From NCBI RefSeq assembly GCF_023923205.1, contig NZ_CP099490.1:372001-436000 (forward strand): 64,000 nt of DNA, read 5' to 3'. Each line of letters starts with the position of its first letter. The first letter of the stretch is position 1. The notes beneath the pieces are model-generated. The model was not told the DNA's origin. It ran no database searches and saw only the letters and a list, made by a program, of their open reading frames with translations. Made by a program: the position numbers and the translations under genes. Shown here piece after piece: positions 1 through 7,821 of the stretch. Source of the stretch: Ornithinimicrobium cryptoxanthini. Its GTDB lineage: Bacteria > Actinomycetota > Actinomycetes > Actinomycetales > Dermatophilaceae.

Positions 1-738
1 CGGGTGCGCGGGTCGGCCGCCACCGCGCTGCTTGAGGGCTCCGAGCCGGCGGGCTCCCAGGGCACGGTGGTGCTGGTGCGCGACCTCGTCCGCGGCGCGG
101 CGTCGTGGCCCAAGGAGCCGGACCCGGTGGAGCGAGTGTTGAAGGCCGCCGTCCAGGTGACCGCGGCGACCGAGTCGGCCGGGCCGTCGTCGCTGGCGAG
201 CCCGGCCCAGCTGCTGGCCCGGCTGCACGTCGCTGCCTCGGCGGACCTGCTGCCACCGGCCCAGGTGGGCAGGCCACGGGGCCGCGGTGAGGCGTGCCCA
301 GAGTTCGCCGACCTGGGGCCAGCCCCTGCTGCGGAGGAGCTGCCGGAACGGCTCGACGCGCTGTATGACCTGCTCCGGTCGGTGCAGGCAGGCACGTCTG
401 CCCTTGCGGTCGCGGCGCTGGCGCACGCGGAACTGGTCACCGTGCGCCCGTTCGTGACGGGCAACGGCCTGGTGGCTCGGGCACTCGAGCGGGTCGTGCA
501 CCGGGTGGGCGGCCTGGACCCGACGGGTGTCGCCGTCCCCGAGCTGGGCCACAGCCAGAAGGTGGGCGCGGACTACCGAGGTGCCCTCACGGCATACTCC
601 GAAGGTGGCCTTGAGGGAGTCAGGCTGTGGCTGCTGCACTGCGCCGAAGCCGCCGTGACCGGCGCCGGAGCCGGCACGGTCATCGCGGACGCCGTCCTCG
701 CGGGTCGGCTGGCGCCAGGGTCTTCCCAAACCACCTGA
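1..738 (+). CDS. Fic-like protein, degenerate motif (5' partial)
   Basis: The reading frame is open to the left edge, so the N-terminus is missing. The visible 245 residues are mostly helical. They contain a region laid out like the Fic/Doc core motif HxFx(D/E)GNGRxxR, but here it reads RPFVTGNGLVAR (positions 445-480). Arg replaces the catalytic His and Leu replaces the first Arg, while the GNG anion-binding turn and the final Arg remain. Fic enzymes transfer AMP or other phospho-groups to hydroxyl side chains; without the His this one is probably not an AMP transferase. It lies upstream of ssd/tad with the 6C RNA between them. From memory, similar degenerate proteins occur beside actinobacterial tad loci. 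I am confident of the fold family and unsure of any activity. Confidence 0.7.
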   Translation, partial: RVRGSAATALLEGSEPAGSQGTVVLVRDLVRGAASWPKEPDPVERVLKAAVQVTAATESAGPSSLASPAQLLARLHVAASADLLPPAQVGRPRGRGEACPEFADLGPAPAAEELPERLDALYDLLRSVQAGTSALAVAALAHAELVTVRPFVTGNGLVARALERVVHRVGGLDPTGVAVPELGHSQKVGADYRGALTAYSEGGLEGVRLWLLHCAEAAVTGAGAGTVIADAVLAGRLAPGSSQTT

Positions 739-897
739 TCGGCGGGCACAATAGACCTAGCAGAGGCCTTGGGTCGCTGCCGGCGGTGACTATCCGGGCA
801 CCCACGCGCGGGCAGTCCACTGATGGACCGTTCGAGGCCCGGCTTGCCGGTCCCGACAACACGATGCACGCACTGTTCACCGGATGGCCACCGCTGC

Positions 898-924
898 GGA
901 CGACGCCCCCATGGGGCGTCGTCC
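898..924 (+). terminator. Hairpin downstream of the Fic-like gene
   Basis: A perfect 12-bp stem (GGACGACGCCCC / GGGGCGTCGTCC) encloses a 3-nt loop, 160 bp after the Fic-like stop codon. No T-run follows, as is common for actinobacterial intrinsic terminators. It could also act on the opposite strand. Confidence 0.55.
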
Positions 925-1116
925 CATCTCGGGCCCTCGCCGCGCGGCGAATCGGCGAATCAAACGTTATGGCTTTGGTAAAGGGCCGGTTTAGCGAAGG
1001 TAAGTCAGTGGTGAGGCGGAAGGAATCCTGTGCCGTGGGCCAGGGGCCGCTGTAGCGCCCCTGTTCCATACGCTGGCAGGTTGCTCCTGCGGCGGCGCGT
1101 AGTGCATACTTGTCAG
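925..1116. other. Non-coding stretch upstream of the 6C RNA
   Basis: Together with the DNA before the hairpin, this makes about 380 bp without a convincing gene. Open frames here lack start signals and resemble shadows. Positions 955-1015 are less G+C-rich than their surroundings. A promoter for the RNA gene can be proposed at the right end: TTGCTC at 1081-1086 and CATACT at 1105-1110, 18 nt apart. I see nothing else. Confidence 0.4.
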
Positions 1117-1220
1117 TACAGCGCTCCCCGCAAGGGTTGCAGCGCGGGCGTCGCTGGGTCATCCCCCCCTGACCTGCGACGTCGACGGCCCCCGCTCCCC
1201 CCGCGGGGGCCGTCCCCTTT
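1117..1220 (+). ncRNA. 6C: 6C small RNA
   Basis: Two consecutive stem-loops each display a run of cytosines in the loop, which is the defining feature of the actinobacterial 6C RNA. The first (1149-1181) pairs CGTCGC with GCGACG and GGTCA with TGACC around TCCCCCCC. The second (1184-1214) has a perfect 12-bp stem (GACGGCCCCCGC / GCGGGGGCCGTC) around TCCCCCC and is followed by CCCCTTT, so it doubles as an intrinsic terminator. The 5' end is inferred from the -10-like CATACT at 1105-1110. In M. tuberculosis the 6C RNA (B11) lies immediately beside the ssd gene, the same position as here, which strongly supports the call. 6C RNAs are thought to regulate target mRNAs through the exposed C-rich loops. 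Confidence 0.85.
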
Positions 1221-1223
1221 CCC

Positions 1224-1263
1224 GGCAAGCGCGTTGCCGATGAATTCTGGCAAGCGCATTGCG
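1224..1263. promoter_or_regulatory. Pair of near-identical palindromes before ssd-tad
   Basis: Two inverted repeats lie head to tail: GGCAAGCGCGTTGCC (1224-1238) and GGCAAGCGCATTGCG (1249-1263). Each has GCAA/TTGC arms around five bases, and they are spaced 25 bp centre to centre. They sit between the 6C terminator and the ssd start. They look like a double operator for a dimeric repressor controlling the tad operon; the regulator is unknown. Confidence 0.4.
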
Positions 1264-1385
1264 GGGACTCGCCCCATCTGTCGGATATCTCGGCGCTTTC
1301 CACAGCCCACCGCGACACCGCCACCCAGTCCACAGCCCGAGCTCAGGTGCTGTCGCTGCCCTGGCCTGGTTGCCAGGGTGGACTG

Positions 1386-2144
1386 ATGGGGAGAAGGCAG
1401 AGGGGACACCGGAGCGGGACACGACCTGCGGATCAGGCTGAGGGCGGTCTGGTGCTGGGCGTCCTGGGCGGTTGCGGGGGCGTGGGAGCGAGCGCTCTGG
1501 CCACAGCATGCGCGGTGCGTGCTGCGGCGGCCGGTCTGGACGTGGTCCTGGTGGATGGCAACCCGTGGGGCGGCGGTCTCGACATCATGGCAGGACTGGA
1601 CGTGGAGCCGGGCCTGCGCTGGGCCGACCTGGGCGGGGTGCTCGGTGACGTCGACCCCGGGCGCTTGGTCGACGCCCTGCCGGTGGGCCCGGAGCGGGTG
1701 CGGTGCCTGTCGTGGGGAGCAGATCCCCCGGACTCCGCCTCGTCCGACCCAGAACCGGTGCTGTCCGCGCTGCGCCGTGCGGCGGGGCTGGTCGTGCTGG
1801 ACCTTCCGGGTCCGGCTCCCGGCCTGGCTCATCAGCAGTGGTGGGGGTCGTGCGACGAGCTTGTCCTCGTCGTCGAGGCCTCCGTCGTGGGTATCGGTTC
1901 GGCAACGGCGATCGCCGCAGAGGCGCATCAGCTCACCGGGGTCGTCCTGCGCTCACCGTCGGTGCTTGAGGACGCCGAGCTGCAGACCGCGGTCGGGGCT
2001 GCGGTGCTGTCGAGGCTCGGTGACGACAGCACGGTCCATCGGTGCCTGGAGCGCGGCGACCCGGTCGGTGCGCAGCCGGGGCCGTTGTCCGATGCAGCTG
2101 ACGAGGTGCTCGTGGCGGTCCTGCCGGGCCTGCGAGCCGCATGA
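1386..2144 (+). CDS. ssd: Ssd/CpaE-like MinD-family protein
   Basis: A protein of 252 aa with the MinD/ParA/CpaE fold: a P-loop-like strand near the N-terminus (CGGVGAS, residues 30-36), DGNPWGGGLD (switch I-like) and VVLDLPG (Walker B-like). Both lysines of the deviant Walker A motif KGGxGKS are replaced, by Cys and Ala, so ATP use is doubtful. In M. tuberculosis Ssd affects septum formation; in Tad systems CpaE homologues localise the pilus machine to the pole. The ATG at 1386 is preferred because AGGGTGGA precedes it. The stop overlaps the tadA start by 4 bp, so the two are translationally coupled. Confidence 0.85.
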   Translation: MGRRQRGHRSGTRPADQAEGGLVLGVLGGCGGVGASALATACAVRAAAAGLDVVLVDGNPWGGGLDIMAGLDVEPGLRWADLGGVLGDVDPGRLVDALPVGPERVRCLSWGADPPDSASSDPEPVLSALRRAAGLVVLDLPGPAPGLAHQQWWGSCDELVLVVEASVVGIGSATAIAAEAHQLTGVVLRSPSVLEDAELQTAVGAAVLSRLGDDSTVHRCLERGDPVGAQPGPLSDAADEVLVAVLPGLRAA

Positions 2145-3301
2145 GTGCTGTGGACCAGCCGCGCTCAACAGCGGCCAACGACCTGGTGTGGCAACACATC
2201 CGAGGCGGCCGACCGCCGTCAGAGGACGCCGTCACAAGCATCGCCGAGCAGGATGCTGTCCGCCTGGGCAGCGCAGGCGTGGACTCGCTGCGCCGAGAGC
2301 TGCGCGGCGAGGTGCTGGGCGCAGGTCCGCTCGAGCCGCTGCTGGCCGACCCCTCCGTCACCGACGTCCTGGTCAACGGTGTGGACGGAGTGTGGGTGGA
2401 TCGCGGTGAGGGGCTGCAGCAGGAGACGGTCCGTTTCAGCGACGCCGCCAGCGTCAGGCGGCTGGCAGTGCGCCTTGCGGCGGTGGCCGGGGCCCGGCTT
2501 GACGATGCTTGCCCGTGGGTGGACGGACTGTTGCCAGGGGGAGTGCGGCTGCACGGCATCCTCCCTCCACTCGTGGCTGACGGCGCCCATCTGAGCCTGC
2601 GGATCCCGCGGCGGGTCAGCCCGGACCTGACCGCGCTCCAGGGCCTCGGCATGTTTGACGATGATCTCGCCGCGGTGCTGCGTCGTGTCGTCCAGCGACG
2701 CGTGTCGTTCGTGATCACCGGAGGCACCGGGTCGGGCAAGACCACCCTGCTCGGCGCCATGCTCCAGGCGGTGACCCCCACCGAGCGCATAGTCCTGGTC
2801 GAGGACGTGCGCGAGCTGTCGGTGGAGCACCCCCACGTGGTCCGGTTGCAGGGTCGCACGGCCAACGTGGAGGGCCGCGGCGAGGTGACCCTCACGACCC
2901 TGGTCCGTCAGTCGCTGCGGATGCGCCCCGACCGGTTGGTGGTGGGAGAAGTCCGGGGAGCAGAAGTCAGGGAGATGATGAGCGCTCTCAACACCGGGCA
3001 TGAGGGCGGCGCAAGCACATTGCACGCCAACGCGATCGCTGATGTGCCGAGCCGTTTTGAGGCCCTGGGAGCCCTGGCCGGCCTGCCCGCCGAGGCCGTG
3101 CACGCGCAGTTGGCGAGCGCGATCAGCGTCGTGATCCACCTGGCCCGGCACGAGGGGCGCCGGGCCGTCCGCGAGATCGGTGTCATCAGGCGCGCACCAG
3201 CAGGCCGGTTGGCCGAGGTCGTCCCCGCGCTCGTGGCTGGTGTCCGCCTCCCCGGCTGGACCGATCTGTCCACCCTCCTTGAGCTCGAGGTCGATCCATG
3301 A
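2141..3301 (+). CDS. tadA: TadA/CpaF secretion ATPase
   Basis: The hexameric ATPase that powers Tad pilus assembly in the cytoplasm. At 386 aa it is close to the family length. An N-terminal helical domain (about 1-60) is followed by the two-domain secretion ATPase. Walker A is GGTGSGKTT (about 193-201), the Walker B region is RPDRLVVGEVRG (about 262-273), and the His box is HEGGASTLHANA (about 287-298). It overlaps ssd upstream and tadB downstream by 4 bp each, so ssd-tadA-tadB-tadC form one coupled operon. Confidence 0.95.
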   Translation: MSAVDQPRSTAANDLVWQHIRGGRPPSEDAVTSIAEQDAVRLGSAGVDSLRRELRGEVLGAGPLEPLLADPSVTDVLVNGVDGVWVDRGEGLQQETVRFSDAASVRRLAVRLAAVAGARLDDACPWVDGLLPGGVRLHGILPPLVADGAHLSLRIPRRVSPDLTALQGLGMFDDDLAAVLRRVVQRRVSFVITGGTGSGKTTLLGAMLQAVTPTERIVLVEDVRELSVEHPHVVRLQGRTANVEGRGEVTLTTLVRQSLRMRPDRLVVGEVRGAEVREMMSALNTGHEGGASTLHANAIADVPSRFEALGALAGLPAEAVHAQLASAISVVIHLARHEGRRAVREIGVIRRAPAGRLAEVVPALVAGVRLPGWTDLSTLLELEVDP

Positions 3302-4023
3302 CGACGCTCGGCGCGTTGCTCCTGGCGCTGGCCGTGGTGGTGTGGCCGGCGCGCCCGAGCGCACGGGCGGTCCGGTCGCGACTTCGTGGGCCTGCCTTCC
3401 TTGGTGACAAGCACACTCCCCGCCTGGGAGAACGGGCGAGGCGGTTCGGCCGGCGCCTGGGCCTGCTCGGATCCCGTAGTGCAGGAGACACCGGCCAGTG
3501 GCTGAGCGTGCTTGATGAGCTCTCCGCCTCTCTGCGTGCCGGGCTGCCAGCGGGTGAGGCGCTCGCGATGTCAGTGACGACCAGCCCACCGACAGTGCGC
3601 ACCGTCCTGCTTCCGGTGCTGGAGGCAGTCCAGGATGGGCGACCTGGTGCCGTCGCGTGGCTGCGGGCCGCCCGGTCCGCCACGGGCGGAGAGCTCGAGC
3701 TCGTGGCTCGGTCCTGGGCGATCAGCGAACAGCTCGGGGCGCCTTTGGCCGATGCGGTGGAGAGCGCCGCCCGCGGACTGCGCGACGAGCGGGCGCTGCG
3801 CGGACGTCTCGACGCGGCCACCGCCGGGGCCCGGACCACGGCCAACATCTTGACGCTGCTGCCGGTGGCTGGGGTGGGCATCGCGCTGCTCATGGGGATC
3901 GGGCCTGCCGAGCTCTATGGCTCGGTCCCCGCCCTGGTGAGCCTTGCTGCCGGAGGGCTGCTGATCGCCGTCGGGCGGGTCGTGGTCACCCGGATGATCC
4001 ACTGGGTCACGGCGGCGCCGTGA
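3298..4023 (+). CDS. tadB: TadB inner-membrane platform protein
   Basis: An integral membrane protein of 241 aa with one N-terminal membrane segment (about 3-17), a cytoplasmic type II secretion F-like domain (about 65-175), and two C-terminal membrane segments (about 183-200 and 206-226). The motif LDELSASLRAGLPAGEAL is typical of the GspF/TadB domain. With TadC it forms the platform on which TadA acts to extrude Flp pilins. It overlaps tadA and tadC by 4 bp. Confidence 0.88.
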   Translation: MTTLGALLLALAVVVWPARPSARAVRSRLRGPAFLGDKHTPRLGERARRFGRRLGLLGSRSAGDTGQWLSVLDELSASLRAGLPAGEALAMSVTTSPPTVRTVLLPVLEAVQDGRPGAVAWLRAARSATGGELELVARSWAISEQLGAPLADAVESAARGLRDERALRGRLDAATAGARTTANILTLLPVAGVGIALLMGIGPAELYGSVPALVSLAAGGLLIAVGRVVVTRMIHWVTAAP

Positions 4024-4637
4024 CACTTGCTGCCCCCTCCTCCCTCGCTGCCGCCGTCCTCGTCGGGCTCGCGGTCCTGGTCTGGCCGGGCCGGGGTCGC
4101 TCACGCGGTTTCGTGGCAGCAGCGCGTGGGCAGCAGAGCGCCCGACGCGCCTTGCGCACGCTGTGGTCCCGTCGCCGTGAGCATCCCGTCGAGCTGACCC
4201 TCCCGGACGTCCTGGACCTGGTGGCGCTTGCTCTCGATGCCGGGACGAGCACCGTCGGCGCCCTTCGCGCGGCGGGCGACCGGCTGCCTGGGCAAGGTGG
4301 CATGGAGCTGCGCACGGTGGCTGCCGCGCTGGAGTGGGGTCTGCCGGACGAGGCCGCGTGGGGATCCGCGCCGCCGCGGTGGGAGCCCGCCGGTCGCGCA
4401 CTGCGCCTCGCAGCCCGCGCCGGGGTGCCGCCGGCGGGCCTGCTGCGCCGTGCTGCCGACGACCTCAGGCGAGAACGGCTCGGGCAGGTCGACACCGCGA
4501 CGGCCCGGCTCGGCGTGCGGCTGGTCCTGCCGCTCGGTCTGGCCTTCCTGCCCGGCTTCCTTCTGACGACAGTCGTCCCGGTGGTGCTGGCCCTGGCAGG
4601 AGCACTCCTCGCGGGAGGGCCGATCCTGGCGCGCTAG
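4020..4637 (+). CDS. tadC: TadC inner-membrane platform protein
   Basis: A protein of 205 aa starting at a GTG that overlaps the tadB stop (GTGA). It has an N-terminal membrane helix, a short GspF-like domain beginning LPDVLDLVALALDAG, and a hydrophobic C-terminal hairpin (about 165-200). It is shorter than proteobacterial TadC (about 320 aa), as is usual for the reduced actinobacterial Tad systems. It partners TadB as the membrane platform. A divergently placed oxidase gene follows, so the operon apparently stops here and the pilin is transcribed separately. Confidence 0.82.
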   Translation: MTLAAPSSLAAAVLVGLAVLVWPGRGRSRGFVAAARGQQSARRALRTLWSRRREHPVELTLPDVLDLVALALDAGTSTVGALRAAGDRLPGQGGMELRTVAAALEWGLPDEAAWGSAPPRWEPAGRALRLAARAGVPPAGLLRRAADDLRRERLGQVDTATARLGVRLVLPLGLAFLPGFLLTTVVPVVLALAGALLAGGPILAR

Positions 4638-4676
4638 TGGTGGTGCGGTCCCGACCGCCTGGGAAGGACCTGGGCT

Positions 4677-6047
4677 CTAGAGGATCACGCCGGGGTTGAG
4701 GAGGCCATCCGGGTCGAGGGCTGCCTTGATCGCAGCGGTCATCTGCATCACGTCGGCCCCGACCTGGTCGGGGAGCCAGCCCTTCTTGAGGCGGCCGACG
4801 CCGTGCTCGCCCGTGATGGTGCCGTCCAGCGCGATCGCCAGGTCCATGACCTGCCCGAAGGCCAACTGGGCCCGTTGAGTCTGATCGGCGTCGGCGGGAT
4901 CGAAGACGATGAGTGGGTGGGTGTTCCCGTCGCCGGCATGGGCCACCACAGCGATCGTCACGCGCTGGGTGTCCGAGATGGCGGCGACGCCCTCGATCAG
5001 CGCCGGCAGGGCTGGCAGCGGGACGCCGACGTCCTCCAGGAGCAGCGACCCGAGTTTTTCTACGGCTGGAATGGCCGCCCTTCGTGCGGCGGCGAAGGCC
5101 TCTCCCTCAGCAGGGTCGTCGGTGGCGAAGACCTCGGTGGCTCCGTGGGACTCGAAGACCTGCTGCATCAGCGCCACCTCTGCCTGCCCCGCTGCGCCCG
5201 ACGCATCGGACTGGCCGATCAGCAGCGCCGCCGCGTCGCGGGGCAGTCCCATGTGCAACAGGTCCTCGACCGCGTTGAGGGAGACCGCGTCCATGAACTC
5301 CAGCATGGCCGGACGGATCTGTTCGGTGACCGCCAGGACGGCGGCGCTGGCCGCAGAGACGCTAGGGAAGATGCCGACCACGGTGCAGGCGGACGGTTGA
5401 GGGGGGAGCAGTCGCAGGGTCACCTCGGTCACGACGCCCAGCACACCCTCGCTGCCGACGAACAGCCGGGTCAGGGACAGACCGGCCGAGTCCTTGATCT
5501 GCTTGCCACCGAGCCGGACCGCCCGTCCGTCGGCGAGCACCACCTCGAGGCCGAGGACGTAGTCGGCTGTGACGCCATACTTCACGCAGCACAGGCCACC
5601 GGCATTGGTCGCGACGTTGCCGCCGATCGAGCAGATCTCAAACGACGACGGATCTGGCGGATACCACAGGCCGTGCTCGGCAGCGGCCGCCTTGACTTCG
5701 GCGTTCAGCAGACCCGGCTGCACGGTGGCCGTGCGGGTCGCCGAGTCGATGCTGAGCCCACGCATCCGCTCGGTAGAGAGCACCAGCGCGCCGTCGACAG
5801 CCGTGGAGCCGCCGGACAGGCTGGTCCCGGCGCCCCGGGTGACCAGCGGCACGGCGTGGGCCGCGCACCAGCGCAGGGTCGTCTGCACCTCAGCCGTCGT
5901 GGTCGGCCGGACCAGGGCAGCCGGGGTGCCGGCGGCGGGGTCCTGGGCGCGGTCCTGACGATAGCCGGCCAGGATGTCAGCATCGGTGACGACCATGCCC
6001 GTCGGCAGCGCGGCGACGAGGTCAGGCAGCGAGGCGCTCAGGGACAT
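4677..6047 (-). CDS. FAD-linked oxidase, GlcD/D-2-hydroxyacid type
   Basis: A protein of 456 aa of the VAO/PCMH flavoprotein family, resembling GlcD and D-lactate or D-2-hydroxyglutarate dehydrogenases. The N-terminal FAD domain carries RPTTTAEVQ, PLVTRGAGTSLSGG and CSIGGNVATNAGG. The C-terminal domain carries the substrate and metal signatures AHAGDGNTHP and TGEHGVGRLKKGWL. It probably oxidises a D-2-hydroxy acid and passes electrons to quinone or another acceptor; the substrate cannot be read from sequence. The ATG at 6047 (MSLSAS) has GGTGAGG upstream; a GTG 9 nt earlier is possible. It runs against the tad genes and separates tadC from the pilin gene, so it looks inserted. Confidence 0.9.
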   Translation of the reverse strand: MSLSASLPDLVAALPTGMVVTDADILAGYRQDRAQDPAAGTPAALVRPTTTAEVQTTLRWCAAHAVPLVTRGAGTSLSGGSTAVDGALVLSTERMRGLSIDSATRTATVQPGLLNAEVKAAAAEHGLWYPPDPSSFEICSIGGNVATNAGGLCCVKYGVTADYVLGLEVVLADGRAVRLGGKQIKDSAGLSLTRLFVGSEGVLGVVTEVTLRLLPPQPSACTVVGIFPSVSAASAAVLAVTEQIRPAMLEFMDAVSLNAVEDLLHMGLPRDAAALLIGQSDASGAAGQAEVALMQQVFESHGATEVFATDDPAEGEAFAAARRAAIPAVEKLGSLLLEDVGVPLPALPALIEGVAAISDTQRVTIAVVAHAGDGNTHPLIVFDPADADQTQRAQLAFGQVMDLAIALDGTITGEHGVGRLKKGWLPDQVGADVMQMTAAIKAALDPDGLLNPGVIL

Positions 6048-6281
6048 GCGCCTCACCCTACTGACGTGCCGACGGGGTTCTCACCCACGAAGCCCGCCCG
6101 TGACGTGGCGACCAGCCCGCGGGGGGGCGCTCGGTCCACCGAGCCCGTCGCAGTTGGGCCGCGGTCCACAGTCTGGCGTGACCCCCTCGTCCTGGAGCTC
6201 GCTGTCGCGCAGTGTCGAACCAGACGGATCGTCAGGTCCGTGCCCGCCGGAGAGGGGCTCCGGGGGAGGAAGGAGTTCGTC

Positions 6282-6479
6282 ATGAGGATCCAGCGGTTCA
6301 GGTCAGCGGTTCGCAGGTGGCGCCGGCTGCCGGAGGCAGGCATGACCACGGCGGAGTATGCCGTGGGGACGATTGCCGCGTGCGCGTTCGCCGCGGTGTT
6401 GCTGGCCATCGTCCAGTCTGGCGGCATCGAGTCCCTGGTGGTCAAGGTCATCAAGGCGGCGTTGTCGGTCTCCCTGTAG
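6282..6479 (+). CDS. flp: Flp-type pilin (DUF4244)
   Basis: A 65-aa prepilin preceded by an excellent ribosome site (GGAGGAAGGAG). A basic leader ends in Gly and is followed by MTTAEYAVG; Glu at mature position 5 followed by Tyr is the hallmark of type IVb Flp pilins processed by prepilin peptidase. A roughly 20-residue hydrophobic helix follows, which packs the filament core. It should be the major subunit of the Tad pilus. No prepilin peptidase gene is in the window. In relatives it directly follows tadC; here the oxidase gene lies between them. Confidence 0.88.
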   Translation: MRIQRFRSAVRRWRRLPEAGMTTAEYAVGTIAACAFAAVLLAIVQSGGIESLVVKVIKAALSVSL

Positions 6480-6683
6480 GCAGCCGGTGCGCACCACCCC
6501 GACCGAGTCGGCGGGACCTGAACGGGCCCCCGTCACTCGGTCTGGGTGGTGTCCGTCTGCGCGTCTGGGGCTGCCTACCCGTGAGCAGGCGGTCGATCCG
6601 GCCCAGATCCCCTCCTGACGACAGGTGCCCATGCGTAGGATCAGGGATATTCACGATAGTTGTCGTTGGAAAGAAGGCATGCC

Positions 6684-7157
6684 ATGGACGAGGCCACCCT
6701 GACCGACGCGCTGGAGCGCGAGCACCACGAGATCGATGCTGGGCTGGAGGCGTTCGTGGTCGGCATCGAAGCGGGTCAGAACGTCACCGCAGATCTCACT
6801 CGGGCGACCAGCGCCCTGCGACGTCACATCTATCTGGAGGAGGAGTTCCTCTTCCCACCGCTGCGGTCGTCGGGACTGCTGGCGCCGGTGCTGGTGATGC
6901 TGCGCGAGCACGGCGAGATCTGGCGCACCATGGACGCCCTCGAGCAGGAAGTGGCCGACCAGGACGGCCGGGGCGCCACGGAGCGCTGCCGTGAGCTCCT
7001 GTCGCTCCTGGAGGCCCACAACGCCAAGGAGGAGCCGATCATCTATCCCGAGGGTGACGCCAGGCTCAGCGGCGAGGTCAAGGAAGAGTTGCACGCCTTC
7101 ATCCAGCGCGGGACCATGCCGGACGGCTGGGTCTGCGCCATGGCCGCGCCGCGATAA
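6684..7157 (+). CDS. Hemerythrin HHE-domain protein
   Basis: A cytosolic protein of 157 aa with a four-helix HHE cation-binding fold. Ligand motifs are in the expected order: REHHEID (about 12-18), RRHIYLEEE, REHGEIW and EAHNAKEEP, giving the His and Glu/Asp set for a di-iron centre. Such proteins sense or store O2, NO or iron; the specific role is unknown. The ATG at 6684 is supported by AAAGAAGG upstream. The upstream sequence contains ACGATAGTTGTCGT, a weak dyad that could be an operator. It stands alone between the pilin and tadE genes. Confidence 0.85.
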   Translation: MDEATLTDALEREHHEIDAGLEAFVVGIEAGQNVTADLTRATSALRRHIYLEEEFLFPPLRSSGLLAPVLVMLREHGEIWRTMDALEQEVADQDGRGATERCRELLSLLEAHNAKEEPIIYPEGDARLSGEVKEELHAFIQRGTMPDGWVCAMAAPR

Positions 7158-7181
7158 GGCCCCTGGCGTCGGGGCTGAGGT

Positions 7182-7241
7182 GTCCCGTCTGCAGCGAGCG
7201 CGTCCTGCCTGCAGCGAGCGCGTCCCGCCTGCAGGGACCGC
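7182..7241. repeat. Three tandem 20-bp repeats in a 304-bp gap
   Basis: Three head-to-tail units start at 7182, 7202 and 7222, each a variant of GTCCCGCCTGCAGCGAGCGC, with 2-4 differences between units. A diverged fourth copy (GCCTGCAGCGACCGC) is at about 7281-7295. They lie in the 304-bp gap between the hemerythrin and tadE genes (7158-7461). I see no gene in that gap; its right end should carry the tadE promoter. Confidence 0.75.
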
Positions 7242-7461
7242 ATCCCATTCCGATGACGTTCAGGTAGCCCACGATCTGCCGCCTGCAGCGACCGCGTGTG
7301 CAGCCGCTGGTCGTGTCGACCCATCCACAGGGTGAAGGGACAGCGCAGCGCGGTCCACAAGATCGTCCGCAGGCTGGAGGCCAAGGACTGGTGCGCGGAT
7401 GGTGGGGGGACCAGGGTGCGTCGCGGAGGGCGGCGTCACTCGCGACGGGAGGGGCCGGACG

Positions 7462-7821
7462 ATGGAGGATGATGACGCCGGGATGGTGACGGCTGAGCTG
7501 GCGATCGCCATCCCGACACTCGTGGCAGTGCTCGTCCTGTGTCTGAGCGGACTGGGACTCGCGCTGGACCAGATCCGGTGCGTGGATGCTGCGCGGATCT
7601 CGGTGCGGGCAGCGGCTCGAGGGGAGCCGGTCGAGGTCGTGACCGACCTGGCCAGGACGGTTGCCCCCGCGGGGGCGGAGGTCTCGGTCCAGCGGGACGG
7701 TGACCGGGTCACTGTCACCGTGACGGCAGCCCCGCGCACCCGCTATCTCTCGGCGCTACCTCGGGCCAGTGCCACCGTGGAGGCACTTCTCGAGCCAGCC
7801 GCCAGGATGGGGTCACCGTGA
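7462..7821 (+). CDS. tadE: TadE-like pseudopilin
   Basis: A protein of 119 aa. A short acidic leader precedes a prepilin-like site (G followed by MVTAELAIA, Glu at +5) and a single hydrophobic helix (about 13-35), then a small extracytoplasmic domain. This is the layout of TadE minor pilins, corresponding in position to Rv3655c of M. tuberculosis. GGGAGGGG precedes the ATG. The stop overlaps the GTG of the next gene by 4 bp. Confidence 0.85.
   Translation: MEDDDAGMVTAELAIAIPTLVAVLVLCLSGLGLALDQIRCVDAARISVRAAARGEPVEVVTDLARTVAPAGAEVSVQRDGDRVTVTVTAAPRTRYLSALPRASATVEALLEPAARMGSP

Noticed and set aside
739..1116. A protein gene between the Fic-like gene and the 6C RNA
   Set aside because: Open frames here lack ribosome sites and plausible composition; M. 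tuberculosis has a phosphatase gene on the far side of 6C, but nothing like it is visible here.
4803..6281. Long open frame opposite the FAD oxidase running into the pilin gene
   Set aside because: Only the last 65 codons, with their own ribosome site, make a real protein (the Flp pilin); the rest is a shadow.
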